Positions 16,668 through 24,750 of a DNA stretch of 64,000 bases are shown here, piece after piece. Position 1 is the first letter of the stretch, and each line of letters starts with the position of its first letter. This stretch comes from Streptomyces sp. YS415. GTDB taxonomy: Bacteria > Actinomycetota > Actinomycetes > Streptomycetales > Streptomycetaceae. The position numbers were made by a program, and so were the translations under genes. The stretch lies in contig NZ_JAMJFL010000032.1 of the NCBI RefSeq assembly GCF_023544665.1, positions 1 through 64,000 on the forward strand, given 5' to 3'. The notes under the pieces are model-generated. The model saw only the letters and a program-made list of their open reading frames with translations, was not told the DNA's origin and did no database searches.

Positions 16668-16694
16668 CGAACCTAGGTCCGTCGCCAGCCGTAG
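16668..16694 (+). promoter_or_regulatory. GAAC-type ECF promoter of beta-trefoil gene A
   Basis: CGAACC (16668-16673), 16 bases, CGTAG (16690-16694), about 75 bases upstream of the ATG. A second GTGAACC at 16642-16648 has no matching -10. Confidence 0.75.
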
Positions 16695-16768
16695 CAGTGT
16701 CTGCGCGGCATCTGTCCGCGCGTGATCCCGCCGCAGGGCGGGACACCGCCGCATCAGCAAGGACACGG

Positions 16769-17272
16769 ATGAAGAAGTACCTCTCCATCGCGCTGGCCGC
16801 CGCGGGCGTAGCCACCGCGCTCTCCGCGATGACCACGCCCGCGACTGCCGCCGGCAGCCTGTCGACGATCCAGAACAGGGCCACTGGCAAGTGCCTCGTC
16901 ACCGTCTGGGACGCGGCCACGGGCGCCCACACCGTCACGCAGGGCACCTGCTCGACCTTCAACGCCGCCGCCCTCTGGGAGGCGACCGCAATCAACGGGC
17001 CCGTCCAGAGGCTGCGCAACGTCGCGCTGAACAAGTGCCTGGACACCGGCTCCGGCAACCCGCCGATCTACCTCTCGTCCTGCTCCTCGCAGGACCAGGG
17101 CCAGCAGTGGGCCGTCGGGAACCCTGCCGATCCGGACTGGGACGTCATCGAGAGCCAGTACCACAGCTGGTCCCTGGTCGGCTGGCTCGACGGCACCGTC
17201 GGGCTCGTCCAGGACCACTACCCCCTGCTCAAAACCGACAAGGCCGAGTGGAACCACTCCCTCTTCAGCTGA
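16769..17272 (+). CDS. Secreted divergent beta-trefoil (ricin B-like) protein A
   Basis: A 167-residue precursor with a clear Sec signal peptide (MKKYLSIALAAAGVATALSA, cleavage near ATAA). The mature part is a single ricin-like domain. It has NRATGKCLV near the start, KCLDTGSGNPPIYLSSC in the middle with the DQGQQWAV Q-x-W signature, and GWLDGTVGL near the end. Four proteins in this window share this order (16769, 43839, 47445, 53254). Ricin-type domains usually bind sugars, so an envelope or polysaccharide ligand is likely but not shown. AAGGA lies upstream of the ATG. The 3' end overlaps the convergent sigma gene by eight bases. Confidence 0.85.
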   Translation: MKKYLSIALAAAGVATALSAMTTPATAAGSLSTIQNRATGKCLVTVWDAATGAHTVTQGTCSTFNAAALWEATAINGPVQRLRNVALNKCLDTGSGNPPIYLSSCSSQDQGQQWAVGNPADPDWDVIESQYHSWSLVGWLDGTVGLVQDHYPLLKTDKAEWNHSLFS

Positions 17273-17804
17273 CGTCGACGAGCGCACCGCGGATCTCGAG
17301 CGCACGCTTCAGGGCGCGTAGTGCGTAGTAGGACCGTGACTTGACGGTGCCCAGGGGTATCCCGAGGTGCTCGGCGGCCTGTGCGGCGTTGAACTGGCCG
17401 TAGTACAGCAGGCAGATCACCTGCCGCTGCTGCTCGGTCAGGTCGGACAGGGCGTCGAGCACCAGCCGGCCGCGCAGCAGCCGGTCGGTCTCGTCCGGCA
17501 CGGACAGGTCGAGGGTGTCGAGTTCCGTGCAGTCCGCCGGCCGCCGCTTCTCGGCCCGGTGATGGTCGATCGTCAGGTTGCGCACCGTGGTCCACAGCCA
17601 CGGCCGGACCTGGGACGCGTTCAGGCCGAGGGCGGCGGCGTGCTTCCAGGCGCGCAGGGCCGCCTCCTGGAGGACGTCCTCGGCCCGGTGCCAGTCACCC
17701 CCCAGCAGCCGGGCGGCGTACCGCAGCGTCGATCGTCCGTGCTGCTCGTACAGGTCACGGATGAATCGGTCACGCCGCTCGTCCGCGGTCGTCAACAGTG
17801 GCAT
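17265..17804 (-). CDS. ECF sigma factor 1 (SigL-like)
   Basis: A 179-residue extracytoplasmic-function sigma factor. Region 2 is LRYAARLLGGDWHRAEDVLQ to TVRNLTIDHHR and region 4 is AAQAAEHLGIPLGTVKSRSY. No anti-sigma gene is adjacent. It is strongly similar to sigma factor 3 at 46249, sharing LLGGDWHRAEDVLQEAA and AAEHLGIP-GTVKSRSYYALRAL. From memory this group resembles mycobacterial SigL, which reads TGAACC-type promoters, the type repeated in this window. Its own upstream region has CGTAG (17824-17820) but only CGGTCT in the -35 position, so autoregulation is uncertain. The gene is convergent with beta-trefoil gene A and their stops overlap. Confidence 0.92.
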   Translation of the reverse strand: MPLLTTADERRDRFIRDLYEQHGRSTLRYAARLLGGDWHRAEDVLQEAALRAWKHAAALGLNASQVRPWLWTTVRNLTIDHHRAEKRRPADCTELDTLDLSVPDETDRLLRGRLVLDALSDLTEQQRQVICLLYYGQFNAAQAAEHLGIPLGTVKSRSYYALRALKRALEIRGALVDVS

Positions 17805-17934
17805 GGGCAGAGCAGACCACTACGAGGGCCGATCAGTCCAAGACCGATATCAATGGCAGTTCGATTAATTTCTCATATCATTGCTGCTCATGGGCCCTTT
17901 CCGGTGTCAAGGGCCTCCGGAAGTCCGGCGTACC

Positions 17935-17963
17935 GGTGAACTGTCCGCCCGCAGCCAGCGTGG
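17935..17963 (+). promoter_or_regulatory. Variant GAAC-type ECF promoter of the beta-lactamase gene
   Basis: GGTGAACT (17935-17942), 16 bases, CGTGG (17959-17963). The GAAC core and spacing match the shared set, while the -10 has G in place of A/T at the fourth base. Confidence 0.5.
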
Positions 17964-18055
17964 AACCGGCGGGCAGTCGCGCACGCGAGTCCGTGTCCGT
18001 TCACGGACGGCCGGGTCCGGCCCGGTCGCTGCCGCAGTTCGGGAAAGGACGACAC

Positions 18056-18970
18056 GTGCGATCAAGTACGACGAAGACCTGGAGCCGTCGCTCACTGCTC
18101 CTCGCCGGTGCCGGCGCAGCCCTCGCCGGGGGGTCCGCGGTGTCCGGGGTGCACGCCGCCGAGCGGCGGGACGGAGTCGTGGGAGCGCTGCGGGCCCTGG
18201 AACGCCGGCACGGTGCGCGCCTCGGGGTGTTCGCCTGGAACACGGTGTCCGGCAGGACGGTGCGCCACCGGGCCGGCGAACGGTTCCCCATCTGCTCGGT
18301 GGCCAAGACGCCCGCCGTCGCGGCAGTGCTCCGGGACCTCGACCGGGACGGAAGCTTCCTGGCCAAGGTGGTCCGGTACGGCGCCGAGGACATCGAGCGG
18401 TCCGGGTACGCCCCGGTGACCGGACTCCCCGAAAACCTGGCTGGGGGCATGACGGTCGCCGATCTGTGCGCCGCGACCATCACCCACAGCGACAACACTG
18501 CCATGAACCTGCTGGTGCGCGAGCTGGGCGGCCCGGCCGCCGTGACGTGCTTCTGCCGCTCGCTCGGTGATGACGTGACCCGCCTGGACCGCTGGGAGCC
18601 GGAGCTGAACTCGGCCGAGCCCGGCCGCGTCACGGACACCACCTCCCCGCTCGCCATCGGCAAGACGTACGCGCGGCTCGTCCTCACCCGGGCGCTCGCC
18701 CCCGCGGACCGGGAACGCCTGACGGGGTGGCTGCTGGCCAACACCACGGGGGACAACCGGATCAGGGCGGGCCTGCCCGAGGGCTGGACGGTCGCGGAGA
18801 AGACGGGCACCGGGGAGTACGGCACCACCAACGACGTGGGAGTGGCCTGGACGCCCAAGGGGGAGCCGGTCGTGCTCGCGGTCCTGTCCACCCGGCCGGA
18901 CCCCGAGGCGCCGGCGGACGAGCCACTGCTCGCGCGGGCCGCGGCCCTCACCGCCGCCGCCGTGGGCTGA
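18056..18970 (+). CDS. Class A beta-lactamase, Tat-exported
   Basis: A 304-residue precursor. The twin-arginine signal (WSRRSLLLAGAG, residues 9-20) indicates export of a folded enzyme. All class A motifs are present: S81-V-A-K84 (SxxK), S145-D-N147, E181-PELN (the omega-loop glutamate) and K249-T-G251. It should hydrolyse penicillin-type beta-lactams outside the cell and is a common intrinsic gene in Streptomyces. GTG 18056 has AAAGGA six bases upstream. It is transcribed away from sigma factor 1. The upstream region has a variant GAAC-type promoter. The known blaA/blaB regulators of Streptomyces are not seen nearby. Confidence 0.95.
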   Translation: MRSSTTKTWSRRSLLLAGAGAALAGGSAVSGVHAAERRDGVVGALRALERRHGARLGVFAWNTVSGRTVRHRAGERFPICSVAKTPAVAAVLRDLDRDGSFLAKVVRYGAEDIERSGYAPVTGLPENLAGGMTVADLCAATITHSDNTAMNLLVRELGGPAAVTCFCRSLGDDVTRLDRWEPELNSAEPGRVTDTTSPLAIGKTYARLVLTRALAPADRERLTGWLLANTTGDNRIRAGLPEGWTVAEKTGTGEYGTTNDVGVAWTPKGEPVVLAVLSTRPDPEAPADEPLLARAAALTAAAVG

Positions 18971-19004
18971 GCGGGGCCGCCCTCTGCCCCGGCGGCCACC
19001 GGGG

Positions 19005-19028
19005 CGGGGGCGGGAGGTCCCGCCCCCG
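19005..19028. terminator. Hairpin downstream of the beta-lactamase gene
   Basis: CGGGGGCGGGA (19005-19015) and TCCCGCCCCCG (19018-19028) form an 11-base G/C stem 35 bases after the stop. Confidence 0.65.
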
Positions 19029-19065
19029 TCCGGGGGCGAGCGGCGGCGGGACCTCCTGTCCCGTC

Positions 19066-19092
19066 CAACGTCCAGCCGGTCCACCCGGTTCA
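19066..19092 (-). promoter_or_regulatory. GAAC-type promoter pointing antisense to the beta-lactamase gene
   Basis: Minus strand TGAACC (19092-19087), 16 bases, CGTTG (19070-19066). No minus-strand gene follows; transcription would meet the terminator hairpin and then run antisense to the beta-lactamase gene. It may be fortuitous. Confidence 0.35.
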
Positions 19093-19121
19093 AAGCCGCT
19101 GGTTCTCTTTTCCTGGGGTTC

Positions 19122-19166
19122 TTCCACGTTCTGGAATCTCAGTCCAGGTGTTAGATTCTAAATCTA
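19122..19166 (+). promoter_or_regulatory. Operator-like palindromes of the RidA operon
   Basis: TTCCA-CGTTC-TGGAA (19122-19136) and TAGATT-CTA-AATCTA (19152-19166) are two perfect inverted repeats upstream of the operon. The second overlaps the likely -10 (TAGATT, 17 bases after TTCTGG). They are natural candidates for the YheO-type regulator encoded by the second gene. Confidence 0.55.
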
Positions 19167-19210
19167 GCGACTTGCAGAGTCGACTGCACCTGTCATCGAG
19201 AGGCGTGGAC

Positions 19211-19597
19211 ATGCCGCACACAGATCTGAGCGAGACCGAGGATCACCCGTACTCGGTCGCCTACCGCAGCGGAGACCTGGTGGCGGTCTCCGGGCGGCTG
19301 GGAGTGAGCGAGCCTGGGGTGCTCGTGCCGGGAGGCTTCGAGGCCGAGTGCGCCCAGGCGTTGAGCAACCTGGACGCGGCACTGCGCTCCGCCGGCGCGA
19401 CGCGCGCCGACGTGGTCCAGGTCGTGGCGTACCTGACCGACGTGGCCGACCGGGACCGGCTGAACGCCGCCTACGGGGAGTTCTTCGACCGGCCCCGGCC
19501 CGCCCGCTCCTGCGTCGGCGTGGCGGCGCTGCCGTACGGAGGCTGCGTGGAGATCGAAGCGCTTGCCCGCGTGCGGACGGCCGTCGGGGCCGCGTGA
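19211..19597 (+). CDS. RidA family enamine/imine deaminase
   Basis: A 128-residue member of the YjgF/YER057c/UK114 family, which hydrolyses reactive 2-aminoacrylate-type enamines released by PLP dehydratases. VAYRSGDLVAVSGRLG, the VVQVVAYLTDV strand and PARSCVGVAALPYGGCVEIEA, with the conserved Arg, are diagnostic. GAGAGG lies seven bases before the ATG. It is the first gene of a three-gene coupled operon: its stop overlaps the next ATG by one base (TGATG). Placement beside a dehydratase gives it an obvious partner. Confidence 0.92.
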   Translation: MPHTDLSETEDHPYSVAYRSGDLVAVSGRLGVSEPGVLVPGGFEAECAQALSNLDAALRSAGATRADVVQVVAYLTDVADRDRLNAAYGEFFDRPRPARSCVGVAALPYGGCVEIEALARVRTAVGAA

Positions 19598-20313
19598 TGC
19601 CGCCTGTGGAGCGGGCGCGGGAGCAGGACGCGATCCTTGCGGCCTTGGCCCCGGTCGCCGACGGCCTCGCCGCGACACTGGGGTCCTTCTGTGAAGTGGT
19701 TGTCCACGACTTCCGCCGTCCCGAACGCTCGGTCGTGGCCATCGCCGGTTCGGTCACCGGACGCCAGGTGGGCGGGGCGATGAGTGAGATCGGCATGGGC
19801 CTCGTCGCCCGCGGGGACGAGGCCGCCGACGAGCTGAACTACGTCACCCGCACCCAGAGCGGAAAGCTCCTCAAGTCCTCCACCATGGTGCTGCGCGACT
19901 CGTCCGGCACCGTATTCGGTGCGCTGTGCGTCAACCTCGATGTCACCGCCGTGCAGCAGGCCGGCGTCCTGATCGCGGGCCTGGCCGGCGTAGCCGAGCC
20001 GGCCCCAGTGCCCACCACGACCTTCGGCAACGACATCGACTCCGTGGTGGACTCCCTCGTCGACACGCATCAGTTGCGCCAGGGCAAGACCTGGAGCGCC
20101 CTCGACCGCGACGAACGCCTGCGCCTGTTCGCCGCCCTGGACGCCGACGGCGTCTTCGCGGTCCGCGGCGCGGCCCAGCGGGTCGCCGAACGGCTCGGCA
20201 TCTCCCGGGCCTCCGCCTACAACTACCTCGCCCAGGCCAGACAGACCCCCCTCGCGCCGCACCAGGACGGCACCGGGCCCCAGGACACCGATCGAAACGG
20301 AGAACCAACATGA
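19597..20313 (+). CDS. YheO-like PAS / helix-turn-helix regulator (DauR-like)
   Basis: A 238-residue cytosolic regulator. The N-terminal half is a YheO-type PAS sensor (LGSFCEVVVHDFRRPERSVVA, then SSTMVLRDSSGTVFGALCVN) and the C-terminal half is an HTH_22-type DNA-binding domain (ALDADGVFAVRGAAQRVAER followed by GISRASAYNYL). In Pseudomonas the DauR member represses D-arginine catabolism. Here the sensor probably detects an amino acid handled by the neighbouring dehydratase. It overlaps RidA by one base and the dehydratase by four bases (ATGA), so all three are co-translated. Confidence 0.88.
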   Translation: MPPVERAREQDAILAALAPVADGLAATLGSFCEVVVHDFRRPERSVVAIAGSVTGRQVGGAMSEIGMGLVARGDEAADELNYVTRTQSGKLLKSSTMVLRDSSGTVFGALCVNLDVTAVQQAGVLIAGLAGVAEPAPVPTTTFGNDIDSVVDSLVDTHQLRQGKTWSALDRDERLRLFAALDADGVFAVRGAAQRVAERLGISRASAYNYLAQARQTPLAPHQDGTGPQDTDRNGEPT

Positions 20314-21263
20314 CGGTCACCCTGAACGACGTACAGGACGCCGCCGCGCGCATCGAGGGAGTGGCGCACCGCACTCCCGTGCTGCGCTCCCGCACCCTGG
20401 ACGCCCTGGTGGGTGCCGAGGTGCACGTCAAGTGCGAGAACCTGCAGCGCATCGGCGCCTTCAAGTTCCGCGGCGCCTACAACGCGGCCTCCCGGCTGTC
20501 CCCCGAGCAGGTGGCACGGGGCATCGCGGCCTACTCCTCGGGCAACCACGCCCAGGCCGTGGCACTGGCCGCCCGCGAACTCGGCACCACCGCGGTCATC
20601 CTCATGCCTGAGGACACCCCGCGCTCCAAGGTCGAGGCCACGCTCGGCTACGGCGCCGAAGTGGTCACCTACGACCGCTACACCGGAGACCGTGTCGCCA
20701 TCGGCGAGGCCCTCGCCGCCGACCGCGGGCTCACCCTCATCCCGCCGTACGAGCACCCCCACGTCATCGCGGGCCAGGGCACCGCCGCCCTCGAACTGAT
20801 CGAAGAGGTCGGTGACCTCGACGCCCTGGTGGTCCCGGTCGGCGGCGGCGGACTGATCGCCGGCAGCGCCACCGCCGCCAAGGGCCTGCTGCCCGGCATC
20901 AGCGTGATCGGCGTCGAGCCGGAGCAGGGCGACGACACCAAGCGCTCGCTGGAGGCCGGGCGGCGCGTCTCCGTCCCGGTGCCGCGCACCATCGCCGACG
21001 GACAGGCCGCGGACATCCCCGGCGAACTCACCTTCTCCCTCAACCACAAGCTCGTGGACGACATCGTCCTGGTCAGCGACGACGAGATCCGTGACGCCAT
21101 GCGCTTCGCCTTCGAGCGCATGAAGACGGTCATGGAACCCAGCGGCGCCACGCCCCTGGCCGCGCTGCTGGCGGGCCGGATCGAGCCGCTGCCCCGCCGC
21201 GTCGGAGTCATCGTCTCCGGCGGCAACATCGACGCCCGCCGGTTCGCCGAGCTCATCGGCTGA
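20310..21263 (+). CDS. PLP-dependent threonine/serine dehydratase-like enzyme
   Basis: A 317-residue fold-type II PLP enzyme. The Schiff-base lysine is K52 in GAFKFRGA, SSGNHAQAVA binds the substrate carboxylate, and the phosphate-binding loop is PVGGGGLIAG. It lacks the C-terminal ACT-like regulatory domain of biosynthetic threonine deaminase, so it belongs with catabolic dehydratases, serine racemases and threo-3-hydroxyaspartate dehydratases. Coupling to RidA fits a reaction that yields an enamine. A long hairpin at 21287-21327 follows the stop. Confidence 0.92.
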   Translation: MTVTLNDVQDAAARIEGVAHRTPVLRSRTLDALVGAEVHVKCENLQRIGAFKFRGAYNAASRLSPEQVARGIAAYSSGNHAQAVALAARELGTTAVILMPEDTPRSKVEATLGYGAEVVTYDRYTGDRVAIGEALAADRGLTLIPPYEHPHVIAGQGTAALELIEEVGDLDALVVPVGGGGLIAGSATAAKGLLPGISVIGVEPEQGDDTKRSLEAGRRVSVPVPRTIADGQAADIPGELTFSLNHKLVDDIVLVSDDEIRDAMRFAFERMKTVMEPSGATPLAALLAGRIEPLPRRVGVIVSGGNIDARRFAELIG

Positions 21264-21286
21264 CGTGAGACGCCCGGGCGCACGGA

Positions 21287-21327
21287 AACGGCCCCACGTC
21301 CGCGGGGGGTTTGGACGTGAGGCCGTT
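21287..21327. terminator. Hairpin terminator between convergent operons
   Basis: AACGGCC-C-CACGTCC (21287-21301) pairs with GGACGTG-A-GGCCGTT (21313-21327), a 14-pair stem with one mismatch and an 11-base loop. Confidence 0.65.
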
Positions 21328-21354
21328 GGGAGCACCGATTGGGTGCCATCCAGT

Positions 21355-21384
21355 GTTACGCCCGCGCGCACTTCGCGGTTCACC
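21355..21384 (-). promoter_or_regulatory. GAAC-type promoter with no obvious gene downstream
   Basis: Minus strand GGTGAACC (21384-21377), 16 bases, CGTAAC (21360-21355). Transcription would pass the hairpin at 21287-21327 and run antisense to the dehydratase gene. Confidence 0.4.
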
Positions 21385-21401
21385 CCGCGCGGCAGTTCCT
21401 T

Positions 21402-24400
21402 TCAGTCACCGGTTCGGCCGGTTGCCGCCAGGCTCCTGACCCGGTCGCGGATCTCATCCAGCGGATGCGCGTCCGGCTGCTTCTCCGCGAGCGCGAGCGC
21501 CCGTTCCCACGCCAGCCGAGCGCACGTCGCGTCCCCGGCGGCCCGCCCGGCATCGCCCAGGCGCACCAGCGTGCCGACGGGGGTGTAGGTGTCACCACAG
21601 GCTCGCAACAGCCGCAGGGCGGTGCGGTAACAGCCGACAGCCCAGCGGTGGCGGCCCAGCCGGTGCAGGGCATGGCCGAGGCTGTCCCAGGCGTACGCCT
21701 CCCGCTGCGTGACACCCGCCCGGCGGAACCCCGCCACCGACCGGCGGCAGTATGCCAGCGCTTCCCGGGGGCGGCCCAGCACGGACAGCGTCCACCCCAC
21801 CGAGTTGCAGGCGTCGGCCTCCGTCACCAGGTCGCCGTGCTCCCGCGCCATGTGCAACGCCTCGACGCCCCGGTGAAGCGCAGCGTCGTCACGTCCCGTG
21901 GCGTGCAGCAGCGCCCCGAACGACAGGTGCAGCCACGCGTGCTCCAAGTAGTCGTCCACGTGCTCCAGCAGATCGGCCGCCCGGTCGAGATGGGCGAGGC
22001 CCTCCCGGTACCTGCCGGTTCTCCCCAGGCAGCCCGCGAGCGCCCGGTGCAGCCTCGCCTGCTCCCGCGCGTCGCCAGCGGCCCGCGCCGCGTCCAGTGC
22101 CACGGACAGGACCGCCACGGCTTCGGCGGAGCGTCCGCCGGCGTCCAGGTAACCCTGGAGCCACCACGCCAGCCGGCATGCGTGATGGTGGAACCCGTCC
22201 CGCGCCGCCTGGCGCAGCAGGGCGTGCAGCACGTGCTCCTCGGCCTCGAACCACCGCAGGGTTTCCCGGGTCCCGGCCTGGCGCTCCGGCACGGTGCCGG
22301 CCGTCGACGGTGGGCCCGGGCTGACCGGGATGTGGCACAGACTGGGCGCGCCGGTGTGCGCGGCGTCCAGGTAATGGTCGTAGGTCCGCAGCAGCGCCGC
22401 GGTCTGCGCGGATGGCGTCTCCTGCTCCCGGACCAGCTCGCCGGCGTACACCCGCAGCAGATCGTGCAAGGCGAAGCGCCCCACCGAGTCTTCCGCCAGC
22501 ATCCGGGTGCGGGTGAGTTCGGTCAGCGCCGCGCGGGTCTGCGACACCGGCAGCCCCGCGAGACTCGCCGCCGCCGCGGTGGAGATGTCCGGCCCCGGGT
22601 GCAGCGCCAGCAGCCGGAACAGGCGCGCCGCCTGCGGGGACAGCGCACGGTAGGTCCAGGAGAAGACGGCGCGTACGTCGCTGCTGTCGCCCGTGCCGGA
22701 GAAGGCGTCGAGGCTGCCCTCGCTGGCGCGCATCTCCTCCGCGAGGGCCCGAAGGGGGAACTCGGGGTGCAGGGTCGCCCGGGCCGCCGCGATGGCCAGG
22801 GCCAGGGGCAGCCCGGCGCAGAGCCGGACGATCTCCTCGGTGGCCTCGGGATCGGCCTCCACCCGTGTCGCCCCCAACCGCCGGGTCAGGATCGCCCGGC
22901 CCTCCTCCACCGGAGGCACAGGCAGAGTGAAGGACCGGGCGCCCTCCGTGGCGAGCAGGCCATGCAGCTCGTTTCGGCTGGTGACCACGGCCATGCAGCT
23001 CGGCGTGCCGGGCAGCAGCGGACGGACCTGCTCCTCGTCGCGCGCGTTGTCCAGGAAGAGCAGGACGCGGCGGCGGGCCAGGATGGTGCGCAGCAGCGCC
23101 GTGCGGTGGCTCACCGAGGCGGGGATCGCCGACGGCGGCGTGCCCAGCGAGGTCAGGAACTCCTGGAGCACCTCGGCGGTGTCCCGGGCCGTGCCGCCGG
23201 CGTTGAAGCCGCGAAGGTCGGCGAAGAGCTGGCCGTCGGGGAAGCGGCCCGCGACCTGGTGGGCGAAGCGCAGGGCGAGGGTCGTCTTGCCCACTCCGGG
23301 AACCCCGCCGACCAGGATCACCGGCGGGGCCGTCCACTTCTGCTGGGTGTCCCGCAGGGCCGCGTGCAGTGACTCCAATTCTCTGCGCCGGCCCGTGAAC
23401 AGCGGCGACTCGGGAGGAAGCTGGGCGGGCCGCAGCGTCGGCTGGGAGACCAGGGGCGAGGCGCGGAGCAGCCCGCCGATGGCGTTGATGGTGTGCGCGG
23501 TGTCCCTGGTGCTTGTGGTGCTTGTGTTCCCTGTGGGTGGATCCGGAGGGGGACGTCGGATCCGGACGGCCGGATCGGCCGCGTCCACGGAACCGGGCGA
23601 GGTGTCCTGGTCGTAGCCGGGGACGAGCACCGACCGTGCCATGCGCCGGACGAAGGCCAGGTCGTGCCGGAGGATCGCCTCCTGCAGGGCACTCAGTCCC
23701 GGACTGGGCCGCAGACCCAGTTCCTCGGCCAGGCTCTTGCGCAACTCCTCGAAGCGCGACAGGGCGTCGGCGTGGCGCCCGGTGAGATACAGCGCGCACA
23801 TCAGCAGCGCCCAGGTGATCTCGCGCAGCGGGTGCCGGACGATCAGGGCCTCCGCCTCACCGACCGCGCGGTGCAGGTCCTCGTCCTGCACCAGCGCGCA
23901 GATGTGCAGCTCCTCGGCGGCAACCCGCGCCGTGTTGAGCCGCGCCGTCTGCCGCGCGGCGAACAGGTAGTCCTGCGCGTCCTCCAATGGCGCCCCGCGC
24001 CACAGGGACAGAGCCGACTCGATCTCCCGGCACGCCCGGCGCGACGCGCCGTCGGCCAGCAGCCTTCCGGCGCGCGCGACCGCCTGCTCGAAACGGACGC
24101 TGTCGAGAGCGTCGGAGGGGACCCGCAGGGCGTAGCCGCGGGTCTCGCGAATCAGCACCCCGGCCTTGCCGTGCGCGGGACGCTCCGGCTCCAGAACCGC
24201 CCGCAGGCGGCTGATGTGGGAGTGCAGGGACGGCACCGCGCGGGTGGGGGACTTCCCCGGCCACAGGTCCTCACAGAGCCGGTCGGTCGACACGGCACGG
24301 CCGTCCTCCAGCAGGAGGCGGAGAGCGAGAGCCCGGCGCTTGGGCGGCCCGACGTCCAGGACCTGCCCCGCCCGCCGGACGAGCAGCGGTCCGAGGACCC

Positions 24401-24431
24401 CGAGCCAGAGGTCGTCGGTCTTACCCGGCAT
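21402..24431 (-). CDS. AfsR-like SARP regulator with NB-ARC ATPase and TPR repeats
   Basis: A 1009-residue regulator. The domain order is OmpR-type winged helix (LGVLGPLLVRRAGQVLDVG to about residue 100), BTAD (to about 260), an NB-ARC/AP-ATPase with Walker A GVPGVGKTT (about residues 380-390) and LLFLDNARD as Walker B, and a long TPR region (about 720-1009). This is the architecture of AfsR, a global regulator of secondary metabolism in Streptomyces. ATG 24431 is preferred over GTG 24455 because GGAG lies just upstream. A GAAC-type ECF promoter at 24532-24558 places it within the sigma regulon. Confidence 0.93.
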   Translation of the reverse strand: MPGKTDDLWLGVLGPLLVRRAGQVLDVGPPKRRALALRLLLEDGRAVSTDRLCEDLWPGKSPTRAVPSLHSHISRLRAVLEPERPAHGKAGVLIRETRGYALRVPSDALDSVRFEQAVARAGRLLADGASRRACREIESALSLWRGAPLEDAQDYLFAARQTARLNTARVAAEELHICALVQDEDLHRAVGEAEALIVRHPLREITWALLMCALYLTGRHADALSRFEELRKSLAEELGLRPSPGLSALQEAILRHDLAFVRRMARSVLVPGYDQDTSPGSVDAADPAVRIRRPPPDPPTGNTSTTSTRDTAHTINAIGGLLRASPLVSQPTLRPAQLPPESPLFTGRRRELESLHAALRDTQQKWTAPPVILVGGVPGVGKTTLALRFAHQVAGRFPDGQLFADLRGFNAGGTARDTAEVLQEFLTSLGTPPSAIPASVSHRTALLRTILARRRVLLFLDNARDEEQVRPLLPGTPSCMAVVTSRNELHGLLATEGARSFTLPVPPVEEGRAILTRRLGATRVEADPEATEEIVRLCAGLPLALAIAAARATLHPEFPLRALAEEMRASEGSLDAFSGTGDSSDVRAVFSWTYRALSPQAARLFRLLALHPGPDISTAAAASLAGLPVSQTRAALTELTRTRMLAEDSVGRFALHDLLRVYAGELVREQETPSAQTAALLRTYDHYLDAAHTGAPSLCHIPVSPGPPSTAGTVPERQAGTRETLRWFEAEEHVLHALLRQAARDGFHHHACRLAWWLQGYLDAGGRSAEAVAVLSVALDAARAAGDAREQARLHRALAGCLGRTGRYREGLAHLDRAADLLEHVDDYLEHAWLHLSFGALLHATGRDDAALHRGVEALHMAREHGDLVTEADACNSVGWTLSVLGRPREALAYCRRSVAGFRRAGVTQREAYAWDSLGHALHRLGRHRWAVGCYRTALRLLRACGDTYTPVGTLVRLGDAGRAAGDATCARLAWERALALAEKQPDAHPLDEIRDRVRSLAATGRTGD

Positions 24432-24750
24432 CTTGTTCTCCGTAGCGCGCTCCACAGTCCGTGCCCGATCGGGGCCGACGCCATCTGGATGAGCGGTGAC
24501 TCCGCGTCAGCCTCGGCGTTCTCGCACCGACCTACGAGGAAGAGGCCGAACAGGTTCGAGTCCGGTATGGGGAGGTTGCCGGGGAAACGGGTGCCGAACT
24601 GGTGGGCGCCGCCGTTCCGATGCCGCGGGCGCCGGCCGGCCCGGCGGGCGGCAGAGCGGCGGGGAACGGGCAGGGAAATGATCTGTTGAGTGAGCACCGC
24701 CTGCCCGCACCCTGTCCGTCGCCAGTCCACCTGACGGGAAGGAAGCACTG
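24432..24750. other. Divergent intergenic region between the AfsR-like gene and the FAD enzyme gene
   Basis: 319 bases without a gene. It contains the minus-strand GAAC-type promoter (24532-24558) and a weaker plus-strand candidate, GGAACG (24663-24668), 15 bases, TGTTG (24684-24688), which would serve the FAD enzyme gene. Confidence 0.5.
24532..24558 (-). promoter_or_regulatory. GAAC-type ECF promoter of the AfsR-like gene
   Basis: Minus strand CGAACC (24558-24553), 16 bases, CGTAG (24536-24532), about 95 bases upstream of the ATG. Confidence 0.75.

Noticed and set aside
17820..17846. GAAC-type autoregulatory promoter for sigma factor 1
   Set aside because: CGTAG is present but the -35 position reads CGGTCT, without the GAAC core.
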